Origin: Pseudomonas sp. NFIX28 | GTDB taxonomy: Bacteria > Pseudomonadota > Gammaproteobacteria > Pseudomonadales > Pseudomonadaceae | Direction: 5' to 3' | DNA length: 64,000 nt | Assembly: GCF_900107395.1 (NCBI RefSeq) | Contig: NZ_FNPW01000016.1 | Coordinates: 62,001-126,000, forward strand | Part shown: piece after piece, positions 8,937 through 17,796 of the stretch | Position numbering within the stretch: position 1 is the first letter of the stretch | Layout: the number at the start of each line of letters is the position of its first letter | Notes under the pieces: model-generated | Seen by the model: the letters and a program-made list of their open reading frames with translations, nothing else | Database searches by the model: none | Told to the model about the DNA's origin: nothing | Position numbers and translations under genes: made by a program

Positions 8937-9127
8937 TCGATACCCCCGGCCGCCGGAGCACCATGAAGGTGCCCCGGCGAACCCGAGCGGGCGCCGCCAG
9001 GTGCCTGCGGGCCATCGCCCGTCTTCGCGGGCCGTGGCAGTAATGCGTGGAAACCGACAGTGATAGTCAGGTTTGGCGCCAGGGCCTTTTGGCCAGGCGT
9101 CGATCATTTTGATACAGGAGTACGTCC

Positions 9128-10147
9128 ATGCTGGTCTTACGCCCAGTTGCGCCAGACGATTTGCCGGAGTTGCAACGCCTGGCCCGTGAAAGCCTGGTGG
9201 GGGTGACCTCCCTGCCGGACGACCGACAGCACCTTTTGGACAAGATTCTCGACTCCTGCGCCTCGTTCGCCGCCAGCGTGCAGGCGCCGGGGCCGGAGAA
9301 CTATTTTTTTGTCTTGCACGACCAGGCCCGCGACCAGTTGCGCGGCTGTTCGGAAATCCTCGCCATGGCCGGGTATCGCACGCCCTTCTACAGCCTGCGC
9401 AACCGCCCCTTCATCAGCAACTCGCGGGAGCTGAACGTGCAGCATGGCGTGCCGACCCTGTCGCTGTGCCAGGACCTGAGCAACCACAGCCTGCTGCGCG
9501 GCTTTCACATCGACGCCGACCTGGTCGGCAGCCCCGTGGCGGAACTGCTCTCCAGGGCTCGCCTGCTGTTCATCGCCGCCCATGGGTCGCGCTTTGCCGA
9601 CACCAGCATCACCGAGATCGTCGGCTACAGCAGCGACGACGGCCACTCGCCGTTCTGGGATGCCCTGGGCAAGCACTTCTTCGATTTGCCCTATGTCGAG
9701 GCCGAGCGCCTGTGCGGCCTGCAAAGCCGCAGTTTCCTCGCCGACCTGATGCCGCAGTACCCGATCTACATCCCGATGCTGCCCAAGGCCGCCCAGGACT
9801 GCATCGGCCAGGTCCACCCGCAGGGCCGCGAGGCCTACGAGATCCTGCTGCGCGAGGGGTTCGAAGCCAACCACTATGTCGACCTGTTCGACGGCGGCCC
9901 GACGCTGTACGCCCGCCATAGCGGCATTCGCTCCATTCGCCACAGCCTGCTGGCCAAGGCCAGCCCGGGCGGCCAGCAGAGCGGCAACGGCCGGGCCTGG
10001 CTGGCCAGCAACGAACGGCTGGGGCAATACCGCGCCGCCCTGGTACATCTGGACGAGGCGCCGGGAGACCGGGTCGAGCTCGACGCCCAGACACTCCAGG
10101 CCCTGCACCTGCTACCCGGCGACCCGGTAAGGCTGGTAGCCCTATGA
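9128..10147 (+). CDS. Arginine N-succinyltransferase, AruF-like subunit
   Basis: 339 residues, close to the alpha subunit of arginine/ornithine N-succinyltransferase (AruF): GVTSLPDDRQHLLDKI, the SRARLLFIAAHGSRFAD region, EIVGYSSDDGHSPFWDA, and YVEAERLCGLQSRSFLADLM are all recognisable. A GGAG Shine-Dalgarno lies 7 bp before the ATG. Unlike the usual aru operon, no acetylornithine aminotransferase, succinylglutamic semialdehyde dehydrogenase or succinylarginine dihydrolase gene is adjacent. This is therefore probably a second, specialised copy acting on an arginine-like substrate. The GCSEILAMAGYRTPFYS stretch reads differently from my memory of AruF. Confidence 0.85.
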   Translation: MLVLRPVAPDDLPELQRLARESLVGVTSLPDDRQHLLDKILDSCASFAASVQAPGPENYFFVLHDQARDQLRGCSEILAMAGYRTPFYSLRNRPFISNSRELNVQHGVPTLSLCQDLSNHSLLRGFHIDADLVGSPVAELLSRARLLFIAAHGSRFADTSITEIVGYSSDDGHSPFWDALGKHFFDLPYVEAERLCGLQSRSFLADLMPQYPIYIPMLPKAAQDCIGQVHPQGREAYEILLREGFEANHYVDLFDGGPTLYARHSGIRSIRHSLLAKASPGGQQSGNGRAWLASNERLGQYRAALVHLDEAPGDRVELDAQTLQALHLLPGDPVRLVAL

Positions 10148-10202
10148 CCCTGGGATACATTTGCATTCGCGGCCTGAACAGGCGTGCAGAAGGAGTTGCA
10201 TC

Positions 10203-11237
10203 ATGATCGTTCGCCCGGTCCGCGTGACCGACCTGCCCGCCCTGATGGCCCTGGCCCAGCGCGCGGGCCTGGGGCTGACCAGCCTGCCAGCCAACCAGGA
10301 ACGCCTGACCCATCGCATCCGCTGGGCCCAGCGCACCTTCGCCGAACAGGTGGAACGGGCCGACGCCGACTACCTGTTCGTGCTCGAGGACGACGACCTG
10401 CAAGTGATCGGCATCAGTGCCCTGACCGGCGCGGTCGGCCTGCGCGAACCTTGGTACAGCTACCGGGTCGGCATGACCGTCAATTCGGCGCCGACCCTGG
10501 GGATCCGGCGGCAGATCCCGACCTTGTTCCTGAACAATGAAATGACCGGCCAATCGGAACTCTGCTCGCTGTTCCTGCGCCCCGACCAACGCCGCGAAAC
10601 CAACGGCCGCCTGCTGTCCCTGGCGCGCCTGCTGTTCGTTGCCGAGTTCCCGCATTTGTTCGGCGACAAGCTGATCGCCGAGTTGCGCGGCAAAGGCGAC
10701 GAGAATGGCTGCTCGCCGTTCTGGAACAGCCTGGGCCGGCATTTCTTGCAGATGGATTTCGTCCAGGCCGACCACCTCTCCAGCCTCGGCCACAAACCCT
10801 TTATCGCCGAACTGCTGCCGCGCCAGCCGCTGTACACCTGCCTGCTCAGCGAGCCGGCCCAGGCCGCGATCGGCCAGGCGCACGAAAACGCCGAGGCGGC
10901 GCTGGCCATCCTGCGCCACGAAGGTTTTGCCTATCAGGGGCATATCGACATCTTCGACGGCGGGCCGGTGATCGAGGCCGAGCTGGGGCAAGTCCGCGCA
11001 GTACGCGAAAGCCAGGTGCTGCCGTTGCTGGTCGGCACCCCGGACGACGACGCGCCCATCTGGCTGATCCACAACCGCCGGCTGGAAAGCTGCCGCGTCA
11101 CCAGCGCCCGTGGCCGCCTGGTGTCCGGCTGCCTGCTGGTCGATCGCCTCAGCGCCAAGCGCCTGCAAGTGCAGCCCGGCGACCTGGTGCGCACCGTGCC
11201 GCTGCTGGCCACCCAGGCCAAGGCCGCGGCGGCCTGA
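10203..11237 (+). CDS. Arginine N-succinyltransferase, AruG-like subunit
   Basis: 344 residues homologous to the beta subunit (AruG/AstA): GLTSLPANQERLTHRI, LCSLFLRPDQRRETNGRLLSLARLLFVAEF (seen in parts), and GCSPFWNSLGRHFLQMDF. AAGGAG precedes the ATG by 8 bp. It lies 55 bp after the AruF-like gene, so the two likely form a heteromeric enzyme. The C-terminal alanine-rich tail is lineage-specific. The same remark applies on the absent downstream arginine-succinyltransferase-pathway genes. Confidence 0.85.
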   Translation: MIVRPVRVTDLPALMALAQRAGLGLTSLPANQERLTHRIRWAQRTFAEQVERADADYLFVLEDDDLQVIGISALTGAVGLREPWYSYRVGMTVNSAPTLGIRRQIPTLFLNNEMTGQSELCSLFLRPDQRRETNGRLLSLARLLFVAEFPHLFGDKLIAELRGKGDENGCSPFWNSLGRHFLQMDFVQADHLSSLGHKPFIAELLPRQPLYTCLLSEPAQAAIGQAHENAEAALAILRHEGFAYQGHIDIFDGGPVIEAELGQVRAVRESQVLPLLVGTPDDDAPIWLIHNRRLESCRVTSARGRLVSGCLLVDRLSAKRLQVQPGDLVRTVPLLATQAKAAAA

Positions 11238-11306
11238 AAACACCGCGTTGAGCATGGCGCTGGCTGATGCCCGAGCAGCGCCAAGGCGCCCTGTCGCATC
11301 ACCGCT

Positions 11307-11705
11307 TTATTCGAGCTTGAATCCGTCATCCAGCGGCACCCGGTAACCATTGGCCAGGCGATTGGTTTCATTGGCCATGCCGACCACCGCCTGCAATTCG
11401 CCGAACATCGCATCGGTCATCCCCGCCTTGCGCGCCGCGGCGGTATGCGAAGCGATGCAATACGGGCAGTTGTTGGTGACGCTGACCGCCACGTAGATCA
11501 GTTCCTTGGTCAAGGGGTCGAGCGCCCCCGGGGCCATGATTTCCTTGAGGCTCTCCCAGATACGCTGCAAGGTCGGCGGATGGGCCGCCAGGCATTTCCA
11601 GAAATTGTTCACCTGCTCGACCTGGCGGGTGCGCATGATGTCGTCGAACACCGCCCGCACTGGCGGGCTGGCGTCACAGTATTCGGTGAGGTGGTTGCTG
11701 CTCAT
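11307..11705 (-). CDS. Carboxymuconolactone decarboxylase/AhpD family protein
   Basis: 132 residues from an ATG at 11705 preceded by GGAG at 8 bp. The motif NNCPYCIASHTAAARKAG contains the CxxC and downstream His of the AhpD-like peroxidase fold, implying thiol redox rather than decarboxylase activity. The product is a small, stand-alone cytoplasmic protein. It converges on the succinyltransferase operon. A longer frame to 11786 extends into the adjoining repeat and was not used. Confidence 0.87.
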   Translation of the reverse strand: MSSNHLTEYCDASPPVRAVFDDIMRTRQVEQVNNFWKCLAAHPPTLQRIWESLKEIMAPGALDPLTKELIYVAVSVTNNCPYCIASHTAAARKAGMTDAMFGELQAVVGMANETNRLANGYRVPLDDGFKLE

Positions 11706-11774
11706 GGATGGCTCCGCTTGGGGGACGAGGCTTTCGAGTATAGGCAGGGGCAGCGAAGGTGCCTGCGCCGCCGT

Positions 11775-12395
11775 CTTCGCGGGCAAGCCTCGCTCCTACG
11801 ATGCGCGGCTGTAGCCGCTGCCGAAGGCTGCGATCGGCCCCGAAGGGACGCGGCGATCTCAAGACCCATGAAGGCCCTGCGGGCCTTGTCGCAGCCTCGC
11901 GGGCTCGGCAGCGGCTACAGGTGATAGCAGTCTTCGCGGGCAAGCCTCGCTCCTACGATGCGCGGCTGTAGCCGCTGCCGAAGGCTGCGATCGGCCCGCA
12001 GGGACGCAGCGATCTCAAGCCCCATGAAGGCCCTTCGGGCCTTGTCGCAGCCTCGTGGGCTCGGCAGCGGCTACAGGTGATGGCAGTCTTCGCGGGCAAG
12101 CCTCGCTCCTACGATGCGCGGCTGTAGCCGCTGCCGAAGGCTGCGATCGGCCCGCAGGGACGCAGCGATCTCAAGCCCCATGAAGGCCCTTCGGGCCTTG
12201 TCGCAGCCTCGTGGGCTCGGCAGCGGCTACAGGTGATGGCAGTCTTCGCGGGCAAGCCTCGCTCCTACGATGCGCGGCTGTAGCCGCTGCCGAAGGCTGC
12301 GATCGGCCCCGAAGGGGACGCGGCGATCTCGAGACCCATGAAGGCCCTTCGGGCCTTGTCGCAGCCTCGCGGGCTCGGCAGCGGCTACAGGTGAT
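11775..12395. repeat. Four tandem ~156-bp units of REP palindromes
   Basis: The motif cttcgcgggcaagcctcgct begins at 11775, 11932, 12088 and 12244 (spacing 157, 156, 156). Each unit also contains tgtagccgctgccgaaggc and its inverted partner ending gcggctacag. The middle two units are nearly identical, so the array probably grew by recent unit duplication. It fills the gap between an AhpD-like gene and a carboxypeptidase gene. Open frames through it are repeat translations. Confidence 0.9.
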
Positions 12396-12412
12396 GGCCG
12401 TTGGAATGCGGA

Positions 12413-13657
12413 TCAGGGCTTGGCCGACAGTTCCATGATCATCCGCGCCAGCAGGTAGATGCGTGGCGCCACGCTGTCGACTTCGGCGTATTCCTCGGCG
12501 GTGTGGATGTTGCCGCCGACGATGCCGAAGCCGTCCAGGGTTGGCGTACCGACGCCGGCCGACAGGCTGGAATCCGCCGCGCCGCCGCTGCCTTCGATGG
12601 TCAGCTTGCGCCCCAGCTCGCCGTAGATGCCCTGGGCCATGGCCACCAGCGCGTCGGACTTCTCGGTCTGCGGCATTGGCGGCAGGCCGCGCTGCAAGGT
12701 GGTCTTGACCTCGGTGTCGGCGATCAGCTTGTTGGCCGAGACCCGCGCCAGGTCCTTCTCGATGCGGTCGAACTCCTCCGGCACCGCCGCCCGCACATCG
12801 GCCTTGGCGGTGGCCTGGTCGGGAATCACATTGGTGCGGTCGCCGGCCTTGAGCACAGTGAAGTTGATGGTGGTTTTCTTCTCTTCGTCCCCCAGCTTGC
12901 CCAGTTGCAGGATCTGGTGCGCCGCCTCCATCGCCGCATTGCGCCCCAGCTCCGGCGCGACGCCGGCGTGAGCGGCCTTACCCTTGACCTCCACCAGCGC
13001 CGTGGCGCTGCCCTTGCGCCACACCACCAGGCCATCGGCCGGGCGCCCCGGCTCCAGGTTGAGGGTCACGTCATGGGCCTTGGCGGTTTTCTTGATCAGC
13101 TCGGTGGCGATCTCCGAGCCGGTTTCCTCGCTGGCATCGAGCAGGAACGTGATTTGCGCATAGTCCTTGAACTTGAGGTTATCCAGGACCTTCAGCGCAT
13201 AGATCCCGGCGACGATGCCGCCCTTGTCGTCCATTACCCCCGGCCCGTAGGCGCGACCGTCCTGGATGCGGAACGGCCGCTCGGCCGCGGTGCCTTCCTT
13301 GAACACCGTGTCCATGTGCGCCATCAGCAAGATTTTGGCCTTGCCGGTGCCCTTGAGGGTGGCCAGCACATGGCTGCCGCCGGCGCTGCCATTGGGGACT
13401 TTTTCAATGCGGGCGCCGAGCTTTTCCAACTCGGCGATGGCGATGTCGCTCACCTGGTTCAGCCCCGTCTCGTAGCCGGAGCCCGAGTCGATGTTCACCA
13501 GGCGCTCCAGCAATTTCAGGGCATCGCCCTGGTAGTGCTGCGCATCGTTGTGGACTTGCGGGTGGGGTGTGGCGAAGGCCTGGGGAGCCAGCAGGCCAAG
13601 GGCGAGGGTCAGGCCGATACGGGCGGCCAGCAACGAGCGAGGAGAGGTTTGCGTCAT
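12413..13657 (-). CDS. Glutamate carboxypeptidase (carboxypeptidase G2-like, M20 peptidase)
   Basis: 414 residues, almost the length of carboxypeptidase G2. An N-terminal signal peptide (about residues 1-30, ending QAFA) targets it to the periplasm. The dinuclear zinc ligands of M20 peptidases are visible: MAHMDTVF, GPGVMDDKGG, DASEETGS, NLEPGRP and IHTAEEY. The enzyme would release C-terminal glutamate from folates or N-acyl glutamates. The ATG at 13657 follows AAGGAT by 8 bp and gives a normal signal peptide, so the longer frame to 13708 was rejected. Confidence 0.9.
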   Translation of the reverse strand: MTQTSPRSLLAARIGLTLALGLLAPQAFATPHPQVHNDAQHYQGDALKLLERLVNIDSGSGYETGLNQVSDIAIAELEKLGARIEKVPNGSAGGSHVLATLKGTGKAKILLMAHMDTVFKEGTAAERPFRIQDGRAYGPGVMDDKGGIVAGIYALKVLDNLKFKDYAQITFLLDASEETGSEIATELIKKTAKAHDVTLNLEPGRPADGLVVWRKGSATALVEVKGKAAHAGVAPELGRNAAMEAAHQILQLGKLGDEEKKTTINFTVLKAGDRTNVIPDQATAKADVRAAVPEEFDRIEKDLARVSANKLIADTEVKTTLQRGLPPMPQTEKSDALVAMAQGIYGELGRKLTIEGSGGAADSSLSAGVGTPTLDGFGIVGGNIHTAEEYAEVDSVAPRIYLLARMIMELSAKP

Positions 13658-13750
13658 GAATCGATCCTTGTTTCGTGTCGGAAGGTGCTCGCCCACCCTA
13701 CCTGACAAATTCGCCCCTCTCCATGCTGGCGCAATGCAGCGCGGCCGGCC

Positions 13751-14845
13751 TCATAGTGAGTTGAGCAGGCGCCTGGGAGAACGGCCGCCGCGCCGGTAGC
13801 TGACCTTGTTGCGGCCGGAGGATTTGGCCTCGTACAAGGCCTGGTCGGCATCGTTCAACCAGTCCAGGGCATCACCATGTTCCGGCGAATAGGCGGCCAG
13901 GCCGATGCTCAGGCTGACCTGCAACGCCGGGTTCTGTTCATAGCCCAGCCCGCCGAAACGGCAACGCAAGGCCTCCATCAGCTCCGCCGCGTGCTCCAGC
14001 GGCACATCCGGCAGGATCACGCAGAATTCGTCGCCGCCGTAACGCCCGGCCTGGTCGCTGATGCGCAGGTTCTGCTTGAGCAGCTTGCTCAACTGGCGCA
14101 ACACAATGTCGCCGGCGACATGGCCGTAGGTGTCGTTGATGGCCTTGAAATGGTCGATGTCGATCAGCGCGATGGCCCCGCCCTGGTTGGGGTTCGCCGC
14201 CTGGCGCCGGCAACGCTGGAATTCGATTTCCAGCTGGTCCTTCCAGGCCCCGTGGTTGAGCAGGCCCGACAGGCTGTCGGTGCGGCTCAGGGCCAGCAAC
14301 TCGCGCTTGTGCAGGGCCAGCACATTGGCCTGCCGGTAGCAGATATACCCCAGGGCCAGCGGATACAGGGTCAGCATCGGCAGGCAGGCATAGAGTTGCA
14401 CCGCGCTGGTCTGGGGCACGAAGCCGACGCCGAACAGCAGCAGCGCGACCGCGATCCCCAGCACTTGCGCCAGGCAGCCCGCGAGAAAAAAGCGCACGCC
14501 GCCCAGGGCGATATTGTTCATCGCCATCAACGACAAGGTGGTGGTGGTCGGCAGCGGGTTGAAATGCATGGCCGCGACCCAGAACCCGCCGAGAAAGGCG
14601 TCCATCAGCAGGTTCCGGTGCTCGCCGCAGAACGGCACGCGCGCGCGGCGTGCCCACTGGTACGCCAGGTGCGGCCAGATGAACGCGTTGAACAGCATGA
14701 ACGCCCAGACCCAGGGCGACGGGTGCAGCGGGTACATGCCCGCCGCCACGCAGAGAAACCCGAGGGCCAGCCCCAGAATCCGCGATTTGTACAGCCTCCT
14801 GGCCAGTGAAAGTCCCTTTCCTCCGTTGTGCGGCGTCAAGGCCAA
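13751..14845 (-). CDS. Diguanylate cyclase with MASE2 membrane sensor
   Basis: 364 residues. Residues about 15-170 form a MASE2 domain with several membrane helices, and residues about 185-355 form a GGDEF domain. The active-site YGGDEF is intact (270-274) and is preceded by the inhibitory-site RISD (261-264) in the exact RxxD spacing, so the enzyme should make c-di-GMP and be product-inhibited. This layout matches AdrA/DgcC-type cyclases. DIDHFKAINDTYGH, the metal-binding strand, is also complete. The gene diverges from hglS. Confidence 0.93.
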   Translation of the reverse strand: MALTPHNGGKGLSLARRLYKSRILGLALGFLCVAAGMYPLHPSPWVWAFMLFNAFIWPHLAYQWARRARVPFCGEHRNLLMDAFLGGFWVAAMHFNPLPTTTTLSLMAMNNIALGGVRFFLAGCLAQVLGIAVALLLFGVGFVPQTSAVQLYACLPMLTLYPLALGYICYRQANVLALHKRELLALSRTDSLSGLLNHGAWKDQLEIEFQRCRRQAANPNQGGAIALIDIDHFKAINDTYGHVAGDIVLRQLSKLLKQNLRISDQAGRYGGDEFCVILPDVPLEHAAELMEALRCRFGGLGYEQNPALQVSLSIGLAAYSPEHGDALDWLNDADQALYEAKSSGRNKVSYRRGGRSPRRLLNSL

Positions 14846-15192
14846 GTCGCCTCCGTTGAACGGTACGCAGTCATCGAATGCGGTCGTTTTGGAAGTCTAT
14901 CAGCGCGCCGTCAAATAGCCATCACCGCTCAGCCCCCGAATATCGCGGCGGATCTCCACACAGGCGGAAATCGCCCGGACATTCTCCCCCGCCCCCCCGG
15001 CCAGCAAGCCGCCAACCCGCCACCGGCCTTCCGGGCGCGGCGCTGTGGCCTGCATTCATTTGCAGAATGAAGTCCGGAAGAAACTTCGTTTGTCAGCAGC
15101 GCCCCGCGCCGACCAGAATCAGGCCCAGCCAACACCGCTACCCTCCCAACACCGCTACCCTCTTTGTCTCACTGCACCGGGAACCCTTGTTT
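14846..15192. other. Divergent intergenic region, diguanylate cyclase / hglS
   Basis: These 347 bp separate two divergent genes and should hold both promoters. A short tandem repeat of taccctcccaacaccgc type is seen at about 15135-15160. An open frame that extends hglS upstream to 14878 shows no conserved features and is ignored. Confidence 0.4.
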
Positions 15193-16587
15193 ATGAGCCA
15201 GCAGAGTTTCGTCAGCCCAGACCTGATCCGCCAGCGTTTTTCACGGGCGATGTCGGACATGTACCGCGAAGAGGTGCCGCTGTACGGCGCCCTGATGGAA
15301 CTGGTGGCCCAGGTCAACGCCCAGGTCCTGGGCAGCGACCCGAAGATCGCCCGGCAACTGCGCAGCACCGGCGAGATCCAGCGCCTGGACCTGGAGCGCC
15401 ACGGCGCCATTCGCGTCGGCACCGCCACGGAACTGGCGACCCTGGGCCGCCTGTTCGCGGTGATGGGCATGCAGCCGGTGGGTTATTACGACCTCACCCC
15501 GGCCGGCGTGCCGGTGCATTCCACGGCCTTTCGCGCGGTGCATGAAAGCGCCCTGCAGGTCAGCCCGTTCCGGGTCTTCACCTCGCTGCTGCGCCTGGAA
15601 CTGATCGACAACCCGTCACTGCGCGACTTCGCCGAAGCGGTGCTGGCCCGCCGGACCATCTTCACCCCGCGCGCCCTGGCCCTGATCGAACAGGCCGAAA
15701 CCCGGGGCGGTCTCGACGACCGCGGCGCCGACGAATTCGTCGAGCAGGCCCTGGAGACCTTCCGCTGGCACCACCACGCCACGGTCACGGCGGCGCAGTA
15801 CCAGCAACTGAGCGCCCAGCACCGGCTGATCGCCGACGTGGTGGCGTTCAAGGGGCCGCACATCAACCACCTGACGCCGCGCACCCTGGACATCGACCAG
15901 GTGCAGGCGCTGATGCCGGCCCACGGCATCACGCCCAAGGCGGTGATCGAAGGCCCGCCACGCCGCGAATGCCCGATCCTCTTGCGCCAGACCAGCTTCA
16001 AGGCGCTGGAGGAAGCCGTGGCCTTTGCCGACCAGCCCGACAGCCGCGGCAGCCACAGCGCGCGCTTCGGCGAGATCGAACAGCGCGGCGCCGCCCTCAC
16101 CCCCAAGGGCCGGGCACTGTACGACCAGTTGTTGAACGCCGCGCGCGACGCCCTGGGGGACTTCCCTAACGAAGCCAATGCCGAGCGTTACAACAGCTTG
16201 ATGGCCGAGCACTTCCGCGCCTTCCCCGACAACCACGAAGCGATGCGTGAACAGGGCCTGGCCTACTTCCGCTACTTCGTCAGCGAGCAGGGCCTGGCCG
16301 CGCGCCAGCAGGCGGGTCGGCCGACGACCCTGGAGGCTCTGCTCCGCGCCGGGCATGTACGCGCCGAGCCGCTGGTGTACGAGGATTTCCTGCCGGTCAG
16401 CGCCGCCGGGATCTTCCAATCCAACCTCGGCGACGATGCGCAAAGCCACTACGCCAGCCACTCCAACCGGCAGGCTTTCGAGCAGGCCCTGGGGCGCCCG
16501 ACCATCGATGAACTGCGGCTGTATGCCGACACTCAACAGCGCTCGCTGCACGAATGCGCCACGGCGCTGGGCCTGCCGACGCTCTGA
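15193..16587 (+). CDS. hglS: 2-oxoadipate dioxygenase/decarboxylase
   Basis: 464 residues of the DUF1338/VOC-like family. HglS converts 2-oxoadipate to D-2-hydroxyglutarate in D-lysine catabolism using Fe(II) and oxygen. The known metal ligands fall at the same numbers as in the characterised P. putida enzyme: His70 (ERHGAIR), His226 (GPHINHLTP) and Glu294 (RFGEIEQRG), with Arg74 also present. The ATG at 15193 was chosen because it preserves this numbering. A strong terminator follows directly. Confidence 0.95.
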   Translation: MSQQSFVSPDLIRQRFSRAMSDMYREEVPLYGALMELVAQVNAQVLGSDPKIARQLRSTGEIQRLDLERHGAIRVGTATELATLGRLFAVMGMQPVGYYDLTPAGVPVHSTAFRAVHESALQVSPFRVFTSLLRLELIDNPSLRDFAEAVLARRTIFTPRALALIEQAETRGGLDDRGADEFVEQALETFRWHHHATVTAAQYQQLSAQHRLIADVVAFKGPHINHLTPRTLDIDQVQALMPAHGITPKAVIEGPPRRECPILLRQTSFKALEEAVAFADQPDSRGSHSARFGEIEQRGAALTPKGRALYDQLLNAARDALGDFPNEANAERYNSLMAEHFRAFPDNHEAMREQGLAYFRYFVSEQGLAARQQAGRPTTLEALLRAGHVRAEPLVYEDFLPVSAAGIFQSNLGDDAQSHYASHSNRQAFEQALGRPTIDELRLYADTQQRSLHECATALGLPTL

Positions 16588-16595
16588 TCGGCCTT

Positions 16596-16632
16596 GCCCG
16601 GCATCGGCCAGCACGGCCGATGCCGGGCTTTC
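16596..16632 (+). terminator. Rho-independent terminator after hglS
   Basis: A 14-bp perfect stem, gcccggcatcggcc (16596-16609) with its complement at 16615-16628 and a 5-nt loop, is followed by a short T run. It begins 9 bp after the hglS stop. Confidence 0.85.
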
Positions 16633-16821
16633 CCGCCCCCCACCCCCAGGCAATAGCGACAAGGTGTTGCAACAACCCTGTTCGACAACATGCCGATACC
16701 AAACAGCCCGCCTCGCCCACGCCTCTGCTGCTTACCTTCCATGACACCTGCAAGGGCGCCGTCAGTCGCCTGAAGGGTTAATGCACCTTTTAATATTGTC
16801 TCTATATGGATACAGTCACTC

Positions 16822-17115
16822 ATGGATTACGAGATCCTGCAGACGACCGCCTTTGCCCAATGGCACACCACGCTACGGGACCTGCGCGCCAGGATAGCCA
16901 TCGCTCGGCGTATCGAGCGAGCTTCGGCGGGCAACCTTGGGGATGTGAAAAACCTGGGCGGCGGCCTCTCGGAAATGCGCGTGAATATGGGCGCCGGCTA
17001 CCGCATCTATTTCACGCTTCGCGGCAATACGCTGATCGTCCTGCTGCTGGGCGGCGACAAGTCCACCCAGCCTGCCGATATCTGCCAGGCCCGTTACCTG
17101 GCCAAGGAGTTCTGA
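16822..17115 (+). CDS. RelE/ParE-superfamily toxin (addiction module killer protein)
   Basis: 97 residues. The pattern with RIEARI-like basic helix, the NLGDVKNLGGGLSEMRV strand-turn and GYRIYFTLRG, LIVLLLGGDKSTQ is that of the small RelE/ParE-like toxins found in toxin-first pairs. In this subfamily the toxin gene precedes the antitoxin, here by 1 bp. The AT-rich stretch just upstream (about 16774-16811) probably holds the autoregulated promoter. Confidence 0.9.
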   Translation: MDYEILQTTAFAQWHTTLRDLRARIAIARRIERASAGNLGDVKNLGGGLSEMRVNMGAGYRIYFTLRGNTLIVLLLGGDKSTQPADICQARYLAKEF

Positions 17116-17116
17116 C

Positions 17117-17407
17117 ATGTCCAACACACTGCTTGCCTTCGACATCGCCACCCTGCTCGACAACGACCAGGCGATCAGCGAATACCTGTCCCAGGTCCTG
17201 GCCGACGGCGACACCGATGAGCTGATCCGCGCCCTGGGCCATGTCGCCCGGGCCCGCGGCATGACGCAAATCGCCAAGACCACCGGCCAGGGCCGGGCCA
17301 GCCTCTACAAGGCCTTTGCCCCGGGCGCCAAGCCGCGCTTCGACACCGTGGTCAAGGTCATGCGCGCGCTAGGCCTGCAGCTGTGCACCACCGTGCCCCG
17401 AAGCTGA
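17117..17407 (+). CDS. Addiction module antidote protein (HTH)
   Basis: 96 residues. FDIATLLDNDQAISEYLSQ at the N-terminus and a C-terminal XRE-like HTH (MTQIAKTTGQGRASLYKAF) are characteristic of the COG3636-type antitoxin that pairs with the preceding toxin. It would neutralise the toxin by direct binding and repress the operon through its HTH. Translation follows 1 bp after the toxin stop. Confidence 0.92.
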   Translation: MSNTLLAFDIATLLDNDQAISEYLSQVLADGDTDELIRALGHVARARGMTQIAKTTGQGRASLYKAFAPGAKPRFDTVVKVMRALGLQLCTTVPRS

Positions 17408-17796
17408 AGCGCAGGCGGCGCGAAACATACCGGGCAAGGTGCGGGGGGTGATCGAGAGTCTGGCGGGGGAAGGAAACCGGCGTTGCCGACAACCGCTGAT
17501 GCCAGGTTGCGGGGGCGTTAGAGGATATTGCGCAAAAGGCCGGGAGGAACCCCGAAGAGGGTGTTCGCCCAGTGCTCTGGCCTGGCAATCCATGCACCGG
17601 TAAAGAGCCCTTGCACCGGGCGAACGAGAACTATTTTAATCGAACGACTAAAGAAAGTCCGTGCACATATTCTGAAGAATTCTGAACACAAAGCTCGCGG
17701 AAAATTTTTCATTTCGCTCACCTTCGTTCAATTCCTTTCAAGGCCTGCCCCGAGATCCGGCGCGCCGGCCGCCACAACGACCGACGCGCACCTCTC
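17408..17796. other. Intergenic region with no recognisable gene
   Basis: 389 bp between the antitoxin and a convergent periplasmic protein gene. The central part (about 17630-17740) is AT-rich, with gaagaattctgaacacaaag. No convincing ORF, hairpin terminator or RNA was recognised. It may be degraded sequence acquired with the toxin-antitoxin pair. Confidence 0.35.

Noticed and set aside
14878..15192. N-terminal extension of HglS
   Set aside because: Starting at 15193 puts His70, Arg74, His226 and Glu294 at the known numbers; the upstream part has no conserved features.
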